Origin: Leuconostoc miyukkimchii
GTDB taxonomy: Bacteria > Bacillota > Bacilli > Lactobacillales > Lactobacillaceae
NCBI RefSeq assembly: GCF_019656055.1
Contig: NZ_BPKY01000004.1
Span: 62,001-126,000 of the forward strand
Direction: 5' to 3'
DNA length: 64,000 nucleotides
A program made the translations under genes and the position numbers. Of the stretch, positions 38,225 to 46,397 are shown piece after piece. Below the pieces are notes generated by a model. It searched no databases, was not told where the DNA came from, and saw only the letters and a list, made by a program, of their open reading frames with translations. How positions within the stretch are numbered: the first letter of the stretch is position 1; every line of letters starts with the position of its first letter.

Positions 38225-38262
38225 TGTAAGCGTTTGCAATATTGAATTTTTTACGATATAAT
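38225..38262 (+). promoter_or_regulatory. cre site and promoter of a candidate ncRNA
   Basis: TGTAAGCGTTTGCA (38225-38238) is an exact match to the cre consensus. It overlaps TTGCAA (38234-38239), which is 17 bases from TATAAT (38257-38262). CcpA is thus expected to act on a transcript starting near 38269, after bglA has ended. Confidence 0.72.
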
Positions 38263-38268
38263 ATTGTT

Positions 38269-38466
38269 GTAGATTAGGCGAAACGTTAAAAATATTTAAG
38301 CTTGTTTAGGCCATCTTCATTGGTGAGTAGGATAATATTCACCCAATTAAAATAGTTTATTCTCTACAAAGTTGTTAGAAAGTCTCGTAAGTGGCCGAGA
38401 ACGCATATGAGACCAGATAGCGCTAGTGTGAAGTTGATTCACTGATAGAGGGTAGGCTGTTTTTTT
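38269..38466 (+). ncRNA. Candidate CcpA-controlled structured RNA
   Basis: The transcript would be about 200 nt without a convincing ORF. TTGTAGA (38267-38273) pairs with TCTACAA (38363-38369), closing a domain with two inner hairpins (AAAC..TTAA/TTAA..GTTT and TTGGTGA/TTCACCCAA). A second domain has GTCTC/GAGAC or, alternatively, TCTCG/CGAGA, then AGTG/CACT, and ends in a T7 run at 38460-38466. I do not recognise it as tmRNA, RNase P, SRP RNA or a known riboswitch. It could be 6S-like or a sugar-responsive sRNA. Confidence 0.5.
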
Positions 38467-38493
38467 GATAAAACTAAAAATAATTGCCATCAA

Positions 38494-38519
38494 AAAAGGA
38501 TCCGCAAGGATCCTTTTTG
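38494..38519. terminator. Bidirectional terminator
   Basis: AAAAAAGGATCC-GCAA-GGATCCTTTTT perfect stem, before the yagU-like gene end. Confidence 0.88.
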
Positions 38520-38525
38520 TTTTTG

Positions 38526-39065
38526 TTAAATGTTTGTTAAATGTCCCTTTTTGTCTTTAGCAATAAGGTAATATACGGTAGCGGCAATAGCCCAGGCCCA
38601 AACAATATGTCCAAAGAATTCTGAGAAATGTTCAGCGAATGGTTGGTTCCAAGGTGCAGGAACTGTACCAAATGCTGGCATGAGTATAACATGCCAGATA
38701 ATCCAGAGTACAATACCATAAGCGGCGCCTTGCCACAAACCAATTTTTGACCAGTATTGTGAGATAAAGACGTACAGAATTGAGAAAGCGATGGCGAACG
38801 AGAAATGTAGAATTAACGTAAACCAGAATACTTTTTGATCTTGTGAATAGTAGACAAATGAATGAACAAGTTTGTCTGAGAACCCAAGTTGCTCTGCCAT
38901 GTGTTGTGGTGGATTGGTCATATTACGAGCAATTGTACGGGGTGGTAATATAGACTCCCAGCCGATTTTAACCATACCTGATATCATACCCGCTAGGAAG
39001 CCAAACCAGATACTTTTGATAATAATTTCTTTTAAGCCAGCCTGTGGCTTTTGTAGATTAAACAT
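38526..39065 (-). CDS. yagU: YagU family (DUF1440) inner membrane protein
   Basis: A 179-residue protein with four or five membrane helices. It has the family pattern FGFLAGMISGMVKIGWESILPPR at the N terminus and QGAAYGIVLWIIWHVILMPAFG in the second half. YagU is linked to acid resistance in Escherichia coli. A role here is inferred only by family. GGATAAG lies upstream of ATG 39065. Confidence 0.82.
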   Translation of the reverse strand: MFNLQKPQAGLKEIIIKSIWFGFLAGMISGMVKIGWESILPPRTIARNMTNPPQHMAEQLGFSDKLVHSFVYYSQDQKVFWFTLILHFSFAIAFSILYVFISQYWSKIGLWQGAAYGIVLWIIWHVILMPAFGTVPAPWNQPFAEHFSEFFGHIVWAWAIAATVYYLIAKDKKGHLTNI

Positions 39066-39449
39066 GAATCTTATCCTTTCAAAGTAAGTTCTAGCAATAA
39101 TGATTGATAATATGAATGTTATACTATATTGTTGTATCCGAACGCGATTAGCTTTTATTGAAACTAGATGGCCTCATGAAATTTATTGGCTACATAGCTA
39201 ATATATTCACGGACGAGCTCGGATAATACAGTAACGAGTTATCTTTATTATGCTTGACTTTCCTTGTTGTGTTTTTATTATTTCTTATTACAAATAGTAA
39301 GTTTAAACGTTTATTTGTGAATTGTCAAACATAATTTTATTTTCTTTAATAATTGTTAATCTTAAGGTTGTATAGATTTTTTTAATTGAAAATACTATTA
39401 TGGCGTCTTTTTAACATGTATTTAATGTTGTCGGGATATTATAAATATA
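39066..39449. other. Intergenic stretch without recognised content
   Basis: About 380 very AT-rich bases between the yagU-like gene start and the candidate sRNA. I see no ORF with a ribosome site, no riboswitch and no clear repeat. Confidence 0.5.
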
Positions 39450-39644
39450 TTGATAGATTAGCTATCCTATCAATATAGTGGAACTCCGGTAGATAATATG
39501 AAATTTTCATTTCATTCTCTCCTAATCTTCTCTTCTCTTTCTCAAATAAATTCCCTCTCCATTTCTATTATCTAGTTGATACGGGGTTCCAGTTTTAAAA
39601 TATCAAAAAATTGCCGGCCAAAAAATTGGTTGGCAATTTTTTGA
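39450..39644 (+). ncRNA. Candidate sRNA with pyrimidine-rich (anti-Shine-Dalgarno) loop
   Basis: Three hairpins follow one another. They are ATATTGATAG/CTATCAATAT (39448-39477), then TGGAAC+TAGATAATA pairing with TATTATCTA+GTTCCA (39479-39592), then the terminator AAAAAATTGCCggCCAA/TTGGttGGCAATTTTTT (39605-39643). The big middle loop (about 39510-39565) is nearly all C and T, with CTCTCC, TCTTCTCTT and CCCTCTCC. These could pair with AGGAGA-type ribosome sites. No ORF is present. The promoter is not obvious. The strand is set by the terminator's T run and the C/T loop. Confidence 0.55.
39605..39643 (+). terminator. Terminator of the candidate sRNA
   Basis: CAAAAAATTGCC..CCAA and TTGG..GGCAATTTTTTG arms around an A-rich loop, with T6. 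Confidence 0.85.
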
Positions 39645-39714
39645 TGCTTAAAAACCTGTTCTCAGGTCCTGAGATATAAAAAGGTTAAGTATATCAGGTT
39701 GATAGGGGAGCTTG

Positions 39715-39749
39715 TTGACAAGATTAACTGTACCGCGTAAGATAGTACA
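39715..39749 (+). promoter_or_regulatory. Promoter and YtrA-like operator of the gntR-ABC operon
   Basis: TTGACA (39715-39720) and TAAGAT (39738-39743) are 17 bases apart. Over the -10 lies CTGTA-N13-TACAC (39728-39750), resembling the AGTGTA-N13-TACACT repeat described for Bacillus YtrA. This fits repression by the first gene of the operon. Confidence 0.65.
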
Positions 39750-39848
39750 CGTAATGCATTAGACACATATCTTTTGTAATATGCCAGTTAAAGTCATTAA
39801 AGATACGCATACAACGAACATGTACAAAAATTAAAGGGAAATACATAA

Positions 39849-40250
39849 ATGGCGCAAATTCAAAGGAATAGACCATTATATGAGCAACTCATGTGGCGTA
39901 TTAAGTCCCAGATTGTTTCAGGTGTACTAATAATCGGTGAAAAATTACCATCGGTCAGAGAGATGGCTTTAATTGAAAAATTGAATCCAAATACCGTTGC
40001 TAAAGCTTACAAGGCTTTAGAAAATCAAAACGTTATTGAAACAGTGTCAGGCAAGGGAACGTTTGTTAGAGCAACTGATGGATTTGTCATAGATGAACAA
40101 CTTGTTGCAAGCCTGCAACAACAACTTGGAGAAATTATTATTGAGGCAAGACGTGCCTCAATTTCGGCTGAAGAGTTACATCGATGGCTTGATACTGGTT
40201 ACAGTGGTTATTTAAACCTGCAAAGGAGAACACATGACACTAGTCATTGA
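39849..40250 (+). CDS. GntR-family regulator, YtrA subfamily
   Basis: A 133-residue protein. A winged helix-turn-helix (about 9-75, PLYEQLMWRIKSQIVSGVLI and LPSVREMALIEKLNPNTVAKAY) is followed by only a short helical tail, as in the YtrA subfamily that lacks a large ligand domain. YtrA repressors control co-transcribed ABC transporters and often respond to cell-wall antibiotics. Its end overlaps the next ATPase gene by 17 bases. Confidence 0.9.
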   Translation: MAQIQRNRPLYEQLMWRIKSQIVSGVLIIGEKLPSVREMALIEKLNPNTVAKAYKALENQNVIETVSGKGTFVRATDGFVIDEQLVASLQQQLGEIIIEARRASISAEELHRWLDTGYSGYLNLQRRTHDTSH

Positions 40251-41139
40251 GAACATCTCTAAAAAGATTCAAAATAAACCAGTCCTAGATAATGTCAGTT
40301 TTGAATTAAAAAATGGCGAAATTGTTGGATTAGTTGGTCGTAATGGTGCAGGGAAAACTACCTTATTTGGTACAATTTCTGGGAAGTTATTACCAGATTT
40401 TGGTCGCGTTGGGTTAGATGATCTAGACTATGCTAAAACAACATGGCTACATGATCAACTATTTTATATTGATATGCCTGAAAATTGGTTTCGTTACTAT
40501 TCGCCCAAAAAAATCAAGTCCATACTAAAGGTTTCTTACGAAAATTTTGATGAGAGTTGGTATGATTCTGAGATTAAGCGTTTTGGATTAAATAACAGTA
40601 AACGTATCCGAAATTATTCAAAGGGTATGAGAGCGTTATTTACTATTATTGCTAGTTTTGCTAGTCGTGCGCAATATGTGTTACTTGATGAACCACTTGA
40701 TGGGTTAGACGTTTTAATTCGTGACCAAGTGAAACAATTAATTGTTAGTCAAGTCACACAACATAATACAACGATTCTGATTGCATCACATAATTTAGTT
40801 GAACTAGATACATTAGTAGATCGTATTTTGCTGTTAAAGGATCAAACGATTGATCGGACATTTACCATTGAAGATAATAAAACAATTAAAAAGTACCAAT
40901 TAGCTTTTGTAGGTGAAGAACTACCTGCTTTTTTGCGAGACAGTGGCACAATTATCACACAGACTGGTCACGTTGTGACAATTGTGTTTAATGATTTTTC
41001 AGAAGAGTTGGGCATTAAGTTGGCTGGGCCAGAATTTAAGTTTGTTGAAGAATTGCCAATTAGTAGTGAAGATGTATTCCGCGCTAGTTTTGCAGAAGAG
41101 GCATTTGCATGGCAACAAGAGTTAGAGGTTGAGTCATGA
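40234..41139 (+). CDS. ABC transporter ATPase (YtrB-like)
   Basis: A 301-residue ATPase with Walker A GRNGAGKTT (about 36-44), a degenerate signature NYSKGMRA, Walker B YVLLDEPLDGLD, and H-loop ASHNLVE. The C-terminal 80 residues form an accessory domain. AAAGGAG precedes ATG 40234. It is coupled to the permease (four-base overlap). It probably exports or resists a cell-wall-active compound under YtrA control. The signature differs from LSGGQ, as is common in this subfamily. Confidence 0.88.
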   Translation: MTLVIENISKKIQNKPVLDNVSFELKNGEIVGLVGRNGAGKTTLFGTISGKLLPDFGRVGLDDLDYAKTTWLHDQLFYIDMPENWFRYYSPKKIKSILKVSYENFDESWYDSEIKRFGLNNSKRIRNYSKGMRALFTIIASFASRAQYVLLDEPLDGLDVLIRDQVKQLIVSQVTQHNTTILIASHNLVELDTLVDRILLLKDQTIDRTFTIEDNKTIKKYQLAFVGEELPAFLRDSGTIITQTGHVVTIVFNDFSEELGIKLAGPEFKFVEELPISSEDVFRASFAEEAFAWQQELEVES

Positions 41140-41972
41140 AACAAGCAATTAAATTATATACAACAATTCGAAAAAATCAGTTCATCATGGCTAGTTTACT
41201 TGGTATTTTTCTAATTGTGTTTGCTGTAGGCTCAAATTTGTTGTTCCGAAATATTCCAAACCAAGAAACGGATTATGAACTTGGTCCGGTTTTGATGGTA
41301 GTCTGGTTAATTGTCACAGTTATTGTACTCTTAAATGACCAATCGAGGCACTTAGATACTTGGCTTTACACACAAAACATTTCACGCGGTCAGCTTTTCT
41401 TAACACGTGTTATTTTAATGGTTGTGGGGCCTATTATTGCAGCTTCAGTAATTGATATTTGTCTAACTGCAATGTTAGAATATCACAATATTAGCCGTGT
41501 ATTAATGGTTGATATAACCGCCGCTGCTAATTTGTTTTTTATATCGAGTGTGTTTATTGGCATTTTTATCGTTATTGGTCCTAACTGGATGAAAGCGGCA
41601 GGAACTGTTTTCACTTTTGGCGCAGGCATAATGGTTGGACCTATATTTAATAATGTTTTAGGGTCGAGAGTCAACACAGATACACGTATATTAATGGTGA
41701 CAATTATAGCTGCTCTAGTAATATTTATTGCTGGGTATTATTGTGCAATCAATATTAGCGATGATACGCTGGATGAAGCCGTACGTATACGTTACTTGAA
41801 ATGGCCAGTAGTTATTTTTGTTTTTGTTTCGACATTAACGGTAACAATGTCTAACCCAAATCGTAACACCGTAGGCACTTTCTTGGCTGGATTTATTTTG
41901 CCATTGATATGTGCGGCTGTTACTTTCGGTTTTATTTTTAAGCCAACCTTAAAAGTAACTTGGGATAAATAA
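41136..41972 (+). CDS. ABC transporter permease (YtrC-like)
   Basis: A 278-residue protein with about seven membrane segments and an N-terminal cytoplasmic start (MKQAIKLYTTIRKNQF). It overlaps the YtrB-like ATPase gene by ATGA, so it is its membrane partner. I see no substrate-binding domain. Confidence 0.82.
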   Translation: MKQAIKLYTTIRKNQFIMASLLGIFLIVFAVGSNLLFRNIPNQETDYELGPVLMVVWLIVTVIVLLNDQSRHLDTWLYTQNISRGQLFLTRVILMVVGPIIAASVIDICLTAMLEYHNISRVLMVDITAAANLFFISSVFIGIFIVIGPNWMKAAGTVFTFGAGIMVGPIFNNVLGSRVNTDTRILMVTIIAALVIFIAGYYCAINISDDTLDEAVRIRYLKWPVVIFVFVSTLTVTMSNPNRNTVGTFLAGFILPLICAAVTFGFIFKPTLKVTWDK

Positions 41973-42018
41973 TGATCAGCAAGCAACTAAAATAGTAGTA
42001 AAAAATGGGGGAATAATC

Positions 42019-42924
42019 ATGGCATTATTAGAAGTGAAAAATATCAATAAGAGTTTTGGTAAAAAGAAAGCAATGACAAATGTTAGTTTCAATGTTGAAG
42101 CTGGACATATTGTTGGTTTAATTGGTCGTAATGGCGCGGGAAAGTCGACAACAATGCGTGCTGTTACTGGTTTGATGAGTTATTCATCTGGCAGTATTAC
42201 ATTTGATGGCAATCCAGTAACATTTAGTAATCATAAGGCACTGGATAAAGTGGGGAATTTGATTGAATATCCATCAATATATCCAAACTTGACGGCTTTG
42301 GAACACTTGAAATTGTATGCCATGGACACAGAGAATGCCGCTGATTTTAAGAGCTTAATGCATAAGACACAAATTGACGGTGATAATTTTGGTAAGCGCA
42401 AGGCGAAAAACTTTTCTCTTGGTATGAAGCAACGTTTAGGTATTGCCATTGCGCTCATTCGTAATCCTAAATTAGTTATTTTAGATGAACCCATGAATGG
42501 TTTGGATCCACAGTCTGTTCATGATTTGCGTGAGTTAATTCGTGAACTAGCTAACGAAGGTGTGGCATTTTTGATTTCTAGTCATCTATTAGACGAGTTA
42601 CAAAAATTAGTTGATGATGTGGTTATTATTAACCATGGTAAAATCATTGAAACAGCTACGATGGCAGAGTTCTTTAGTCATGACAAAGTACGATGGGTTA
42701 TGGATACATCAGACAAAGATGCAACAGTTAAATTAGCACAAGAACATCAATGGATAGTAACTGTTGATGATGGACATGTACAAATTTCTGGTGCAGAGAG
42801 TTTACAGCAAGTGATCACAGCTATTAATGCTGCTGGTATAGATATTCAAACTGTAAATACTGTCACTGGTAATTTGGAAAAGTCATTACTTGATATGTTA
42901 GCAAATGATGACAAGGGGGAGTAA
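42019..42924 (+). CDS. ABC transporter ATPase (BcrA/NukF-like)
   Basis: A 301-residue ATPase with Walker A GRNGAGKST (about 36-44), signature FSLGMKQRL, Walker B LVILDEPMNGLD and H-loop SSHLLDE. The F-S-L-G-M-K-Q-R signature is typical of bacitracin/lantibiotic self-protection ATPases. GGGGGAA precedes ATG 42019. It follows the YtrBC-like pair by 46 bases and is probably in the same transcript. Confidence 0.9.
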   Translation: MALLEVKNINKSFGKKKAMTNVSFNVEAGHIVGLIGRNGAGKSTTMRAVTGLMSYSSGSITFDGNPVTFSNHKALDKVGNLIEYPSIYPNLTALEHLKLYAMDTENAADFKSLMHKTQIDGDNFGKRKAKNFSLGMKQRLGIAIALIRNPKLVILDEPMNGLDPQSVHDLRELIRELANEGVAFLISSHLLDELQKLVDDVVIINHGKIIETATMAEFFSHDKVRWVMDTSDKDATVKLAQEHQWIVTVDDGHVQISGAESLQQVITAINAAGIDIQTVNTVTGNLEKSLLDMLANDDKGE

Positions 42925-42927
42925 CAA

Positions 42928-43695
42928 ATGTTAACTTTAATGAAACAAGAGTATTATAAAGCACTTAAACAAAATAAATTGTACATTTGGTTGGGATTGG
43001 GTGTCCTAGTTCCGATATTAGTTATGGGGGTATTTAAGTCGCAACGAGGTGTTGGATCAGTTTCAGATTTAGGACATGCTACTTTTTATGTTTACCTAGC
43101 TGGTATTATTATTACTGCGTTAAGTGTTTCTCAAGAATTTGGTTTTGGTACAATCAGGCCGCTACTGTCACGTCGTTTTAGCCGCGGTATGATATTTACT
43201 AGTAAATTACTACTCAACTTGAGCGTGTATATTGCATTATTTATTGCAGCGTTAGTGGGGACACTAATAGGGCAATTAATTTTTGCGCCAAATCTTGATT
43301 TTTCAACTCGAGCTAGTTATGCTGGCAATGTTTGGCAGACAATTGGAATTACAATTCTTGGCACGATGTTTCAAATGATTTTTGTTGCAGCGTTGGTACT
43401 ACTGATTACAAACTTAGTTAAAAGCTCAGGGGCAGCTATTGGATTAGGTGTTGTTATGATTGTTGGTACACCAATTTTGAGTAGTATCTCAATGATGTTG
43501 ATTGAATTAGCACCTGTATTAAAGTGGAATCCATTTAACATTTTCATTGGTATGGCTATGTATGGCCAAGTTGCACCTAGTAGTTTTAAAGACATTGTGC
43601 ATATGTCTCAGGGAACAGTTATAATCGCATACTTAGTATACGTTATCGTAATGTATGGCATCGCTTATTTGATTTTTAAGAAGCGTTCTGTCTAA
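42928..43695 (+). CDS. ABC-2-type permease partner (BcrB-like)
   Basis: A 255-residue permease with six membrane segments in the ABC-2 pattern (MLTLMKQEYYKALKQNKLYIW, then SVSQEFGFGTIRPLLSRRFSRG between helices 2 and 3). It begins four bases after the ATPase stop with GGGGGAG upstream. Together they resemble peptide-antibiotic exporters. Confidence 0.87.
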   Translation: MLTLMKQEYYKALKQNKLYIWLGLGVLVPILVMGVFKSQRGVGSVSDLGHATFYVYLAGIIITALSVSQEFGFGTIRPLLSRRFSRGMIFTSKLLLNLSVYIALFIAALVGTLIGQLIFAPNLDFSTRASYAGNVWQTIGITILGTMFQMIFVAALVLLITNLVKSSGAAIGLGVVMIVGTPILSSISMMLIELAPVLKWNPFNIFIGMAMYGQVAPSSFKDIVHMSQGTVIIAYLVYVIVMYGIAYLIFKKRSV

Positions 43696-43707
43696 GCATA
43701 AGCATAT

Positions 43708-43746
43708 AAAAAGCGATCGCTTCATTTGAAAACGATCGCTTTTTAT
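43708..43746. terminator. Bidirectional terminator
   Basis: AAAAAGCGATCG and CGATCGCTTTTT perfect arms between the ABC operon and the aldo/keto reductase gene. Confidence 0.9.
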
Positions 43747-43751
43747 TGTCA

Positions 43752-44612
43752 TTAGAATGATGCTTCGTCAGCATTAAGGTGTAATTCAGCAACACCTTGT
43801 AGTTTATCTAGAGATACAATATCTTCAGCCGTTAGAGAGAAGTCAAACACATCAGCATTAGCCTGAATGTATGACTCATGTGTTGATTTTGGCAAAGGTA
43901 AAAATCCTTTGTCTAATGACCAACGAATTAATATTTGAGGAATTGATTTGCTATATTTTTTAGCTAAATCATTCACTTGTGGCAAGTTAATTAATTTACC
44001 AGTACCAAGTGGTGAGTAAGCCTCATTCAAAATATTGTGTGCGTTGTTGTACGTAACAAGGTCAACTTGTTGATCAGAAGGGTTAAGAAAGTTTTGATTC
44101 ACCATGGGCGCTATATTTTGCGTTTTAGCTAGTTCTTCCAGATGATGAATTTGGAAGTTGGAAACGCCAATTGCCTTAGCTTTTCCAGCAGTGTAAGCCT
44201 CTTCGAACGCACGCCAAGTATCCGCGTTTGCAGATTTCCAAGTATCTTCACCTTGGCTTTTGAGACTTGCTGGATTAGGCCAGTGAATTAAGTACAAATC
44301 AAGGTAATCAAGACCTAATTTGTCGAGTGACACATCAAGCGCCTTGCGTGCTGCTTCATAGCTGTGTGAATCGTTCCAAAGTTTGGATGTTACAAACAAC
44401 TCTTCTCTTGGTATGCCTGAGTCTTTAATTGCTCGACCAACTGAAGATTCGTTACCATAAATAGCGGCTGTATCAATGTGTCGATAACCAGCCTCAAGTG
44501 CCCATTTGACAGCTTGATAAGCCACATCACCATCGGCTGATTGCCAAGTACCAAAACCAAGGACTGGTATTTTAACGCCATTGACCAACGTATAAGTATC
44601 TGTAAGGGACAT
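43752..44612 (-). CDS. Aldo/keto reductase (2,5-diketo-D-gluconate reductase-like)
   Basis: A 286-residue NADPH-dependent TIM-barrel reductase. It has the active site D, Y and K in GYRHIDTAAIYGNE and FVTSKLWN, the histidine in YLIHWP, and the coenzyme loop PLPKSTH. The physiological carbonyl substrate is not known. ATG 44612 is favoured, with GGAGG about eight bases upstream. The longer reading from 44627 would start at that site. Confidence 0.9.
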   Translation of the reverse strand: MSLTDTYTLVNGVKIPVLGFGTWQSADGDVAYQAVKWALEAGYRHIDTAAIYGNESSVGRAIKDSGIPREELFVTSKLWNDSHSYEAARKALDVSLDKLGLDYLDLYLIHWPNPASLKSQGEDTWKSANADTWRAFEEAYTAGKAKAIGVSNFQIHHLEELAKTQNIAPMVNQNFLNPSDQQVDLVTYNNAHNILNEAYSPLGTGKLINLPQVNDLAKKYSKSIPQILIRWSLDKGFLPLPKSTHESYIQANADVFDFSLTAEDIVSLDKLQGVAELHLNADEASF

Positions 44613-44802
44613 AGATGTTACCTCCATTGTTATATTATTCAGAGAACCAATAAATCACTGTTTCTCCTCATGAGTATCAGATAAATCTGATACTTTTCAA
44701 GAGTAGTATAACATATTTCAAACAATTGATGGTGTCGTGTGATTATGGCTAAAATTTTTTTATTTGTGTGGAACTGTATACATTTTATGATTTATGACAT
44801 CG

Positions 44803-44892
44803 AAATAAAAAAGCATGCGCTTAATGAGGTGAGTTTTAAAAGTTAGATAGTTAATCCAATTTTTGAGATCCTCTACAAAACGCGTGCTTTTA
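44803..44892 (-). terminator. Probable terminator of the adcR operon
   Basis: On the minus strand AAAAGCACGCG near 44886 pairs with GCGCATGCTTTTTT near 44811. The stem is about 10 bp with mismatches and the loop is unusually long, about 55 bases. Confidence 0.45.
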
Positions 44893-45774
44893 TTATTGCG
44901 TAATTTTTTGTATCTGTTTCAGTTCAGATAGTTTCCAACTGACGTAATGTTCGCCATTTGGAATTGTCTCGGTCACATTAATAACAGGGACGTTATGACT
45001 TTTTGCTAATGCAACAATGTTTGAGACAGTTGAGCTTGTGGTTTGTTTATTGTTAACCAAGAATGCAATTTTGTGATCAGTGATTGCAGAACGCAGGCTT
45101 GTCAAGGTTGCAGGAGATGGATCATTACCTTCTTCAATAGCTTCAGAGAAATCTGAGTCCATTACTTTGTAGCCTAATGCTGTTAACATATATTCAAATA
45201 CTGGTTCGGTTTGTGCAACTGACTGATTATGAGATGTCTTCTTAAGATCACTGACAAGTGTTGTAATTGGTTTGAGATTTTTAATGTATTTTTTAGCGTT
45301 TGCTTGATATTCTGTTTTATGGCTAGGATCTTTTTTTGATAAAGTGTCAGCTAAATATTGTGCTGTTTTAACCATTGTGTCTGGATTGTTCCAAAGATGC
45401 GGGTTAATACCAGCTTTTTCTTTCAAAACATTTTCACCAATACGAATTAATTGTGTATGATTAGATGTTTTAGCGAGCTTATTGAGCCACGAATCGTATC
45501 CCAAACCATTAGCAAGTGCAATGTCAGCACCACTAACTTTTTTGGCGACAGTGGTTGTTGGCTCATAGTCTTCAGGTGAAACGTTAGCATTTTTAATGAT
45601 AGCCGTGGCTGTACCGTGGCTACCGACAACCGTTTGTGCAAGCTCCGCGTAAAAATCGGTAGACGCGACAATTGTTATTTTATTTGTATTTTGTTTTGGT
45701 GCATTGCCCTTAAACGCGGCAAATCCTACGACTGCAATAATGATGACGGCCATAATAGCAATAAGTTTTTTCAT
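44893..45774 (-). CDS. Metal ABC transporter substrate-binding protein (ZnuA/AdcA-like), orphan
   Basis: A 293-residue cluster A-I binding protein: an N-terminal hydrophobic anchor (3-19) with no lipobox cysteine, then two lobes. One classic metal histidine is present (GINPHLWNNPDT). The first ligand site reads SPEDYEPT where ZnuA/AdcA usually have DPHEYEPT, and the third reads TEPVFEYML where a histidine is usual. Metal coordination may therefore differ. It overlaps the AdcR-like gene by four bases. No permease or ATPase of this class is in the window. Confidence 0.82.
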   Translation of the reverse strand: MKKLIAIMAVIIIAVVGFAAFKGNAPKQNTNKITIVASTDFYAELAQTVVGSHGTATAIIKNANVSPEDYEPTTTVAKKVSGADIALANGLGYDSWLNKLAKTSNHTQLIRIGENVLKEKAGINPHLWNNPDTMVKTAQYLADTLSKKDPSHKTEYQANAKKYIKNLKPITTLVSDLKKTSHNQSVAQTEPVFEYMLTALGYKVMDSDFSEAIEEGNDPSPATLTSLRSAITDHKIAFLVNNKQTTSSTVSNIVALAKSHNVPVINVTETIPNGEHYVSWKLSELKQIQKITQ

Positions 45775-46211
45775 GAGTGATCACTTTCTAAATGATTAAT
45801 TTGTATTAAAAATTGAATAATTGTTTCTTGTTGTGTTGGTGTGAAGTTAGCAATAGTTGTACTAATATCATGTTGTAAGTTTTGGTGCGATTGTTCGTGT
45901 TGTTTAGCAAGGAGAACACCTTCGGACGTCAAAGAATAATTAATACTACGCTTATCGATAGGGTCCTGGTTTGCAGTGACATAACCATGTAAAGTTAAGT
46001 TTTTGATAGCCTTGGTGATAGCTGGCTTAGTGAGGTTCATTTTATCAGCTAACATAGTGTTGGTTGCATGCTGCGACTGTAAAAGCATCAATAAATGAGC
46101 CTGGGTCGCATTTATTTTCTGTGCGGATGTTGTACGAATAAATTCAGAGTTTGCCGCGTAGGTTTGGATGAATGTGTTGAGTTCTTGAATAATGTTATCA
46201 GATTCTGACAT
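45771..46211 (-). CDS. adcR: AdcR-like MarR-family zinc repressor
   Basis: A 146-residue MarR protein with a winged helix (ATNTMLADKMNLTKPAITKAIKNL, about 49-72) and wing DKRSINYSLT. Histidines H39, H105 and H109 sit where streptococcal AdcR has its zinc ligands (H42, H108, H112). GAGG precedes ATG 46211. A 30-bp near-perfect palindrome related to the AdcR box covers the promoter. It is coupled to the metal-binding SBP, so zinc-dependent repression of that gene is likely. Confidence 0.82.
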   Translation of the reverse strand: MSESDNIIQELNTFIQTYAANSEFIRTTSAQKINATQAHLLMLLQSQHATNTMLADKMNLTKPAITKAIKNLTLHGYVTANQDPIDKRSINYSLTSEGVLLAKQHEQSHQNLQHDISTTIANFTPTQQETIIQFLIQINHLESDHS

Positions 46212-46224
46212 AAGTTGGCCTCGA

Positions 46225-46254
46225 TAGTTTACTAGTTAATTAACCAGTAAACTA
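46225..46254. promoter_or_regulatory. AdcR-like operator palindrome
   Basis: TTTACTAGTTAA and TTAACCAGTAAA each match the AdcR box TTAACYRGTTAA with one mismatch. They overlap in a 30-bp palindrome broken by one symmetric mismatch pair, 14 bases before the adcR start. Confidence 0.78.
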
Positions 46255-46397
46255 TAACAGAAAAAGATCCAACTTGTCAACTAAACTTTGAAAAAAAATT
46301 AATCTGACGTTTTTGTCAGGTTAAAACCATATTTGTTAGTGAAGGTAGAACCAGATTATTAGATAATAGATATGGATCATGAATTGGAGGGAATAGT

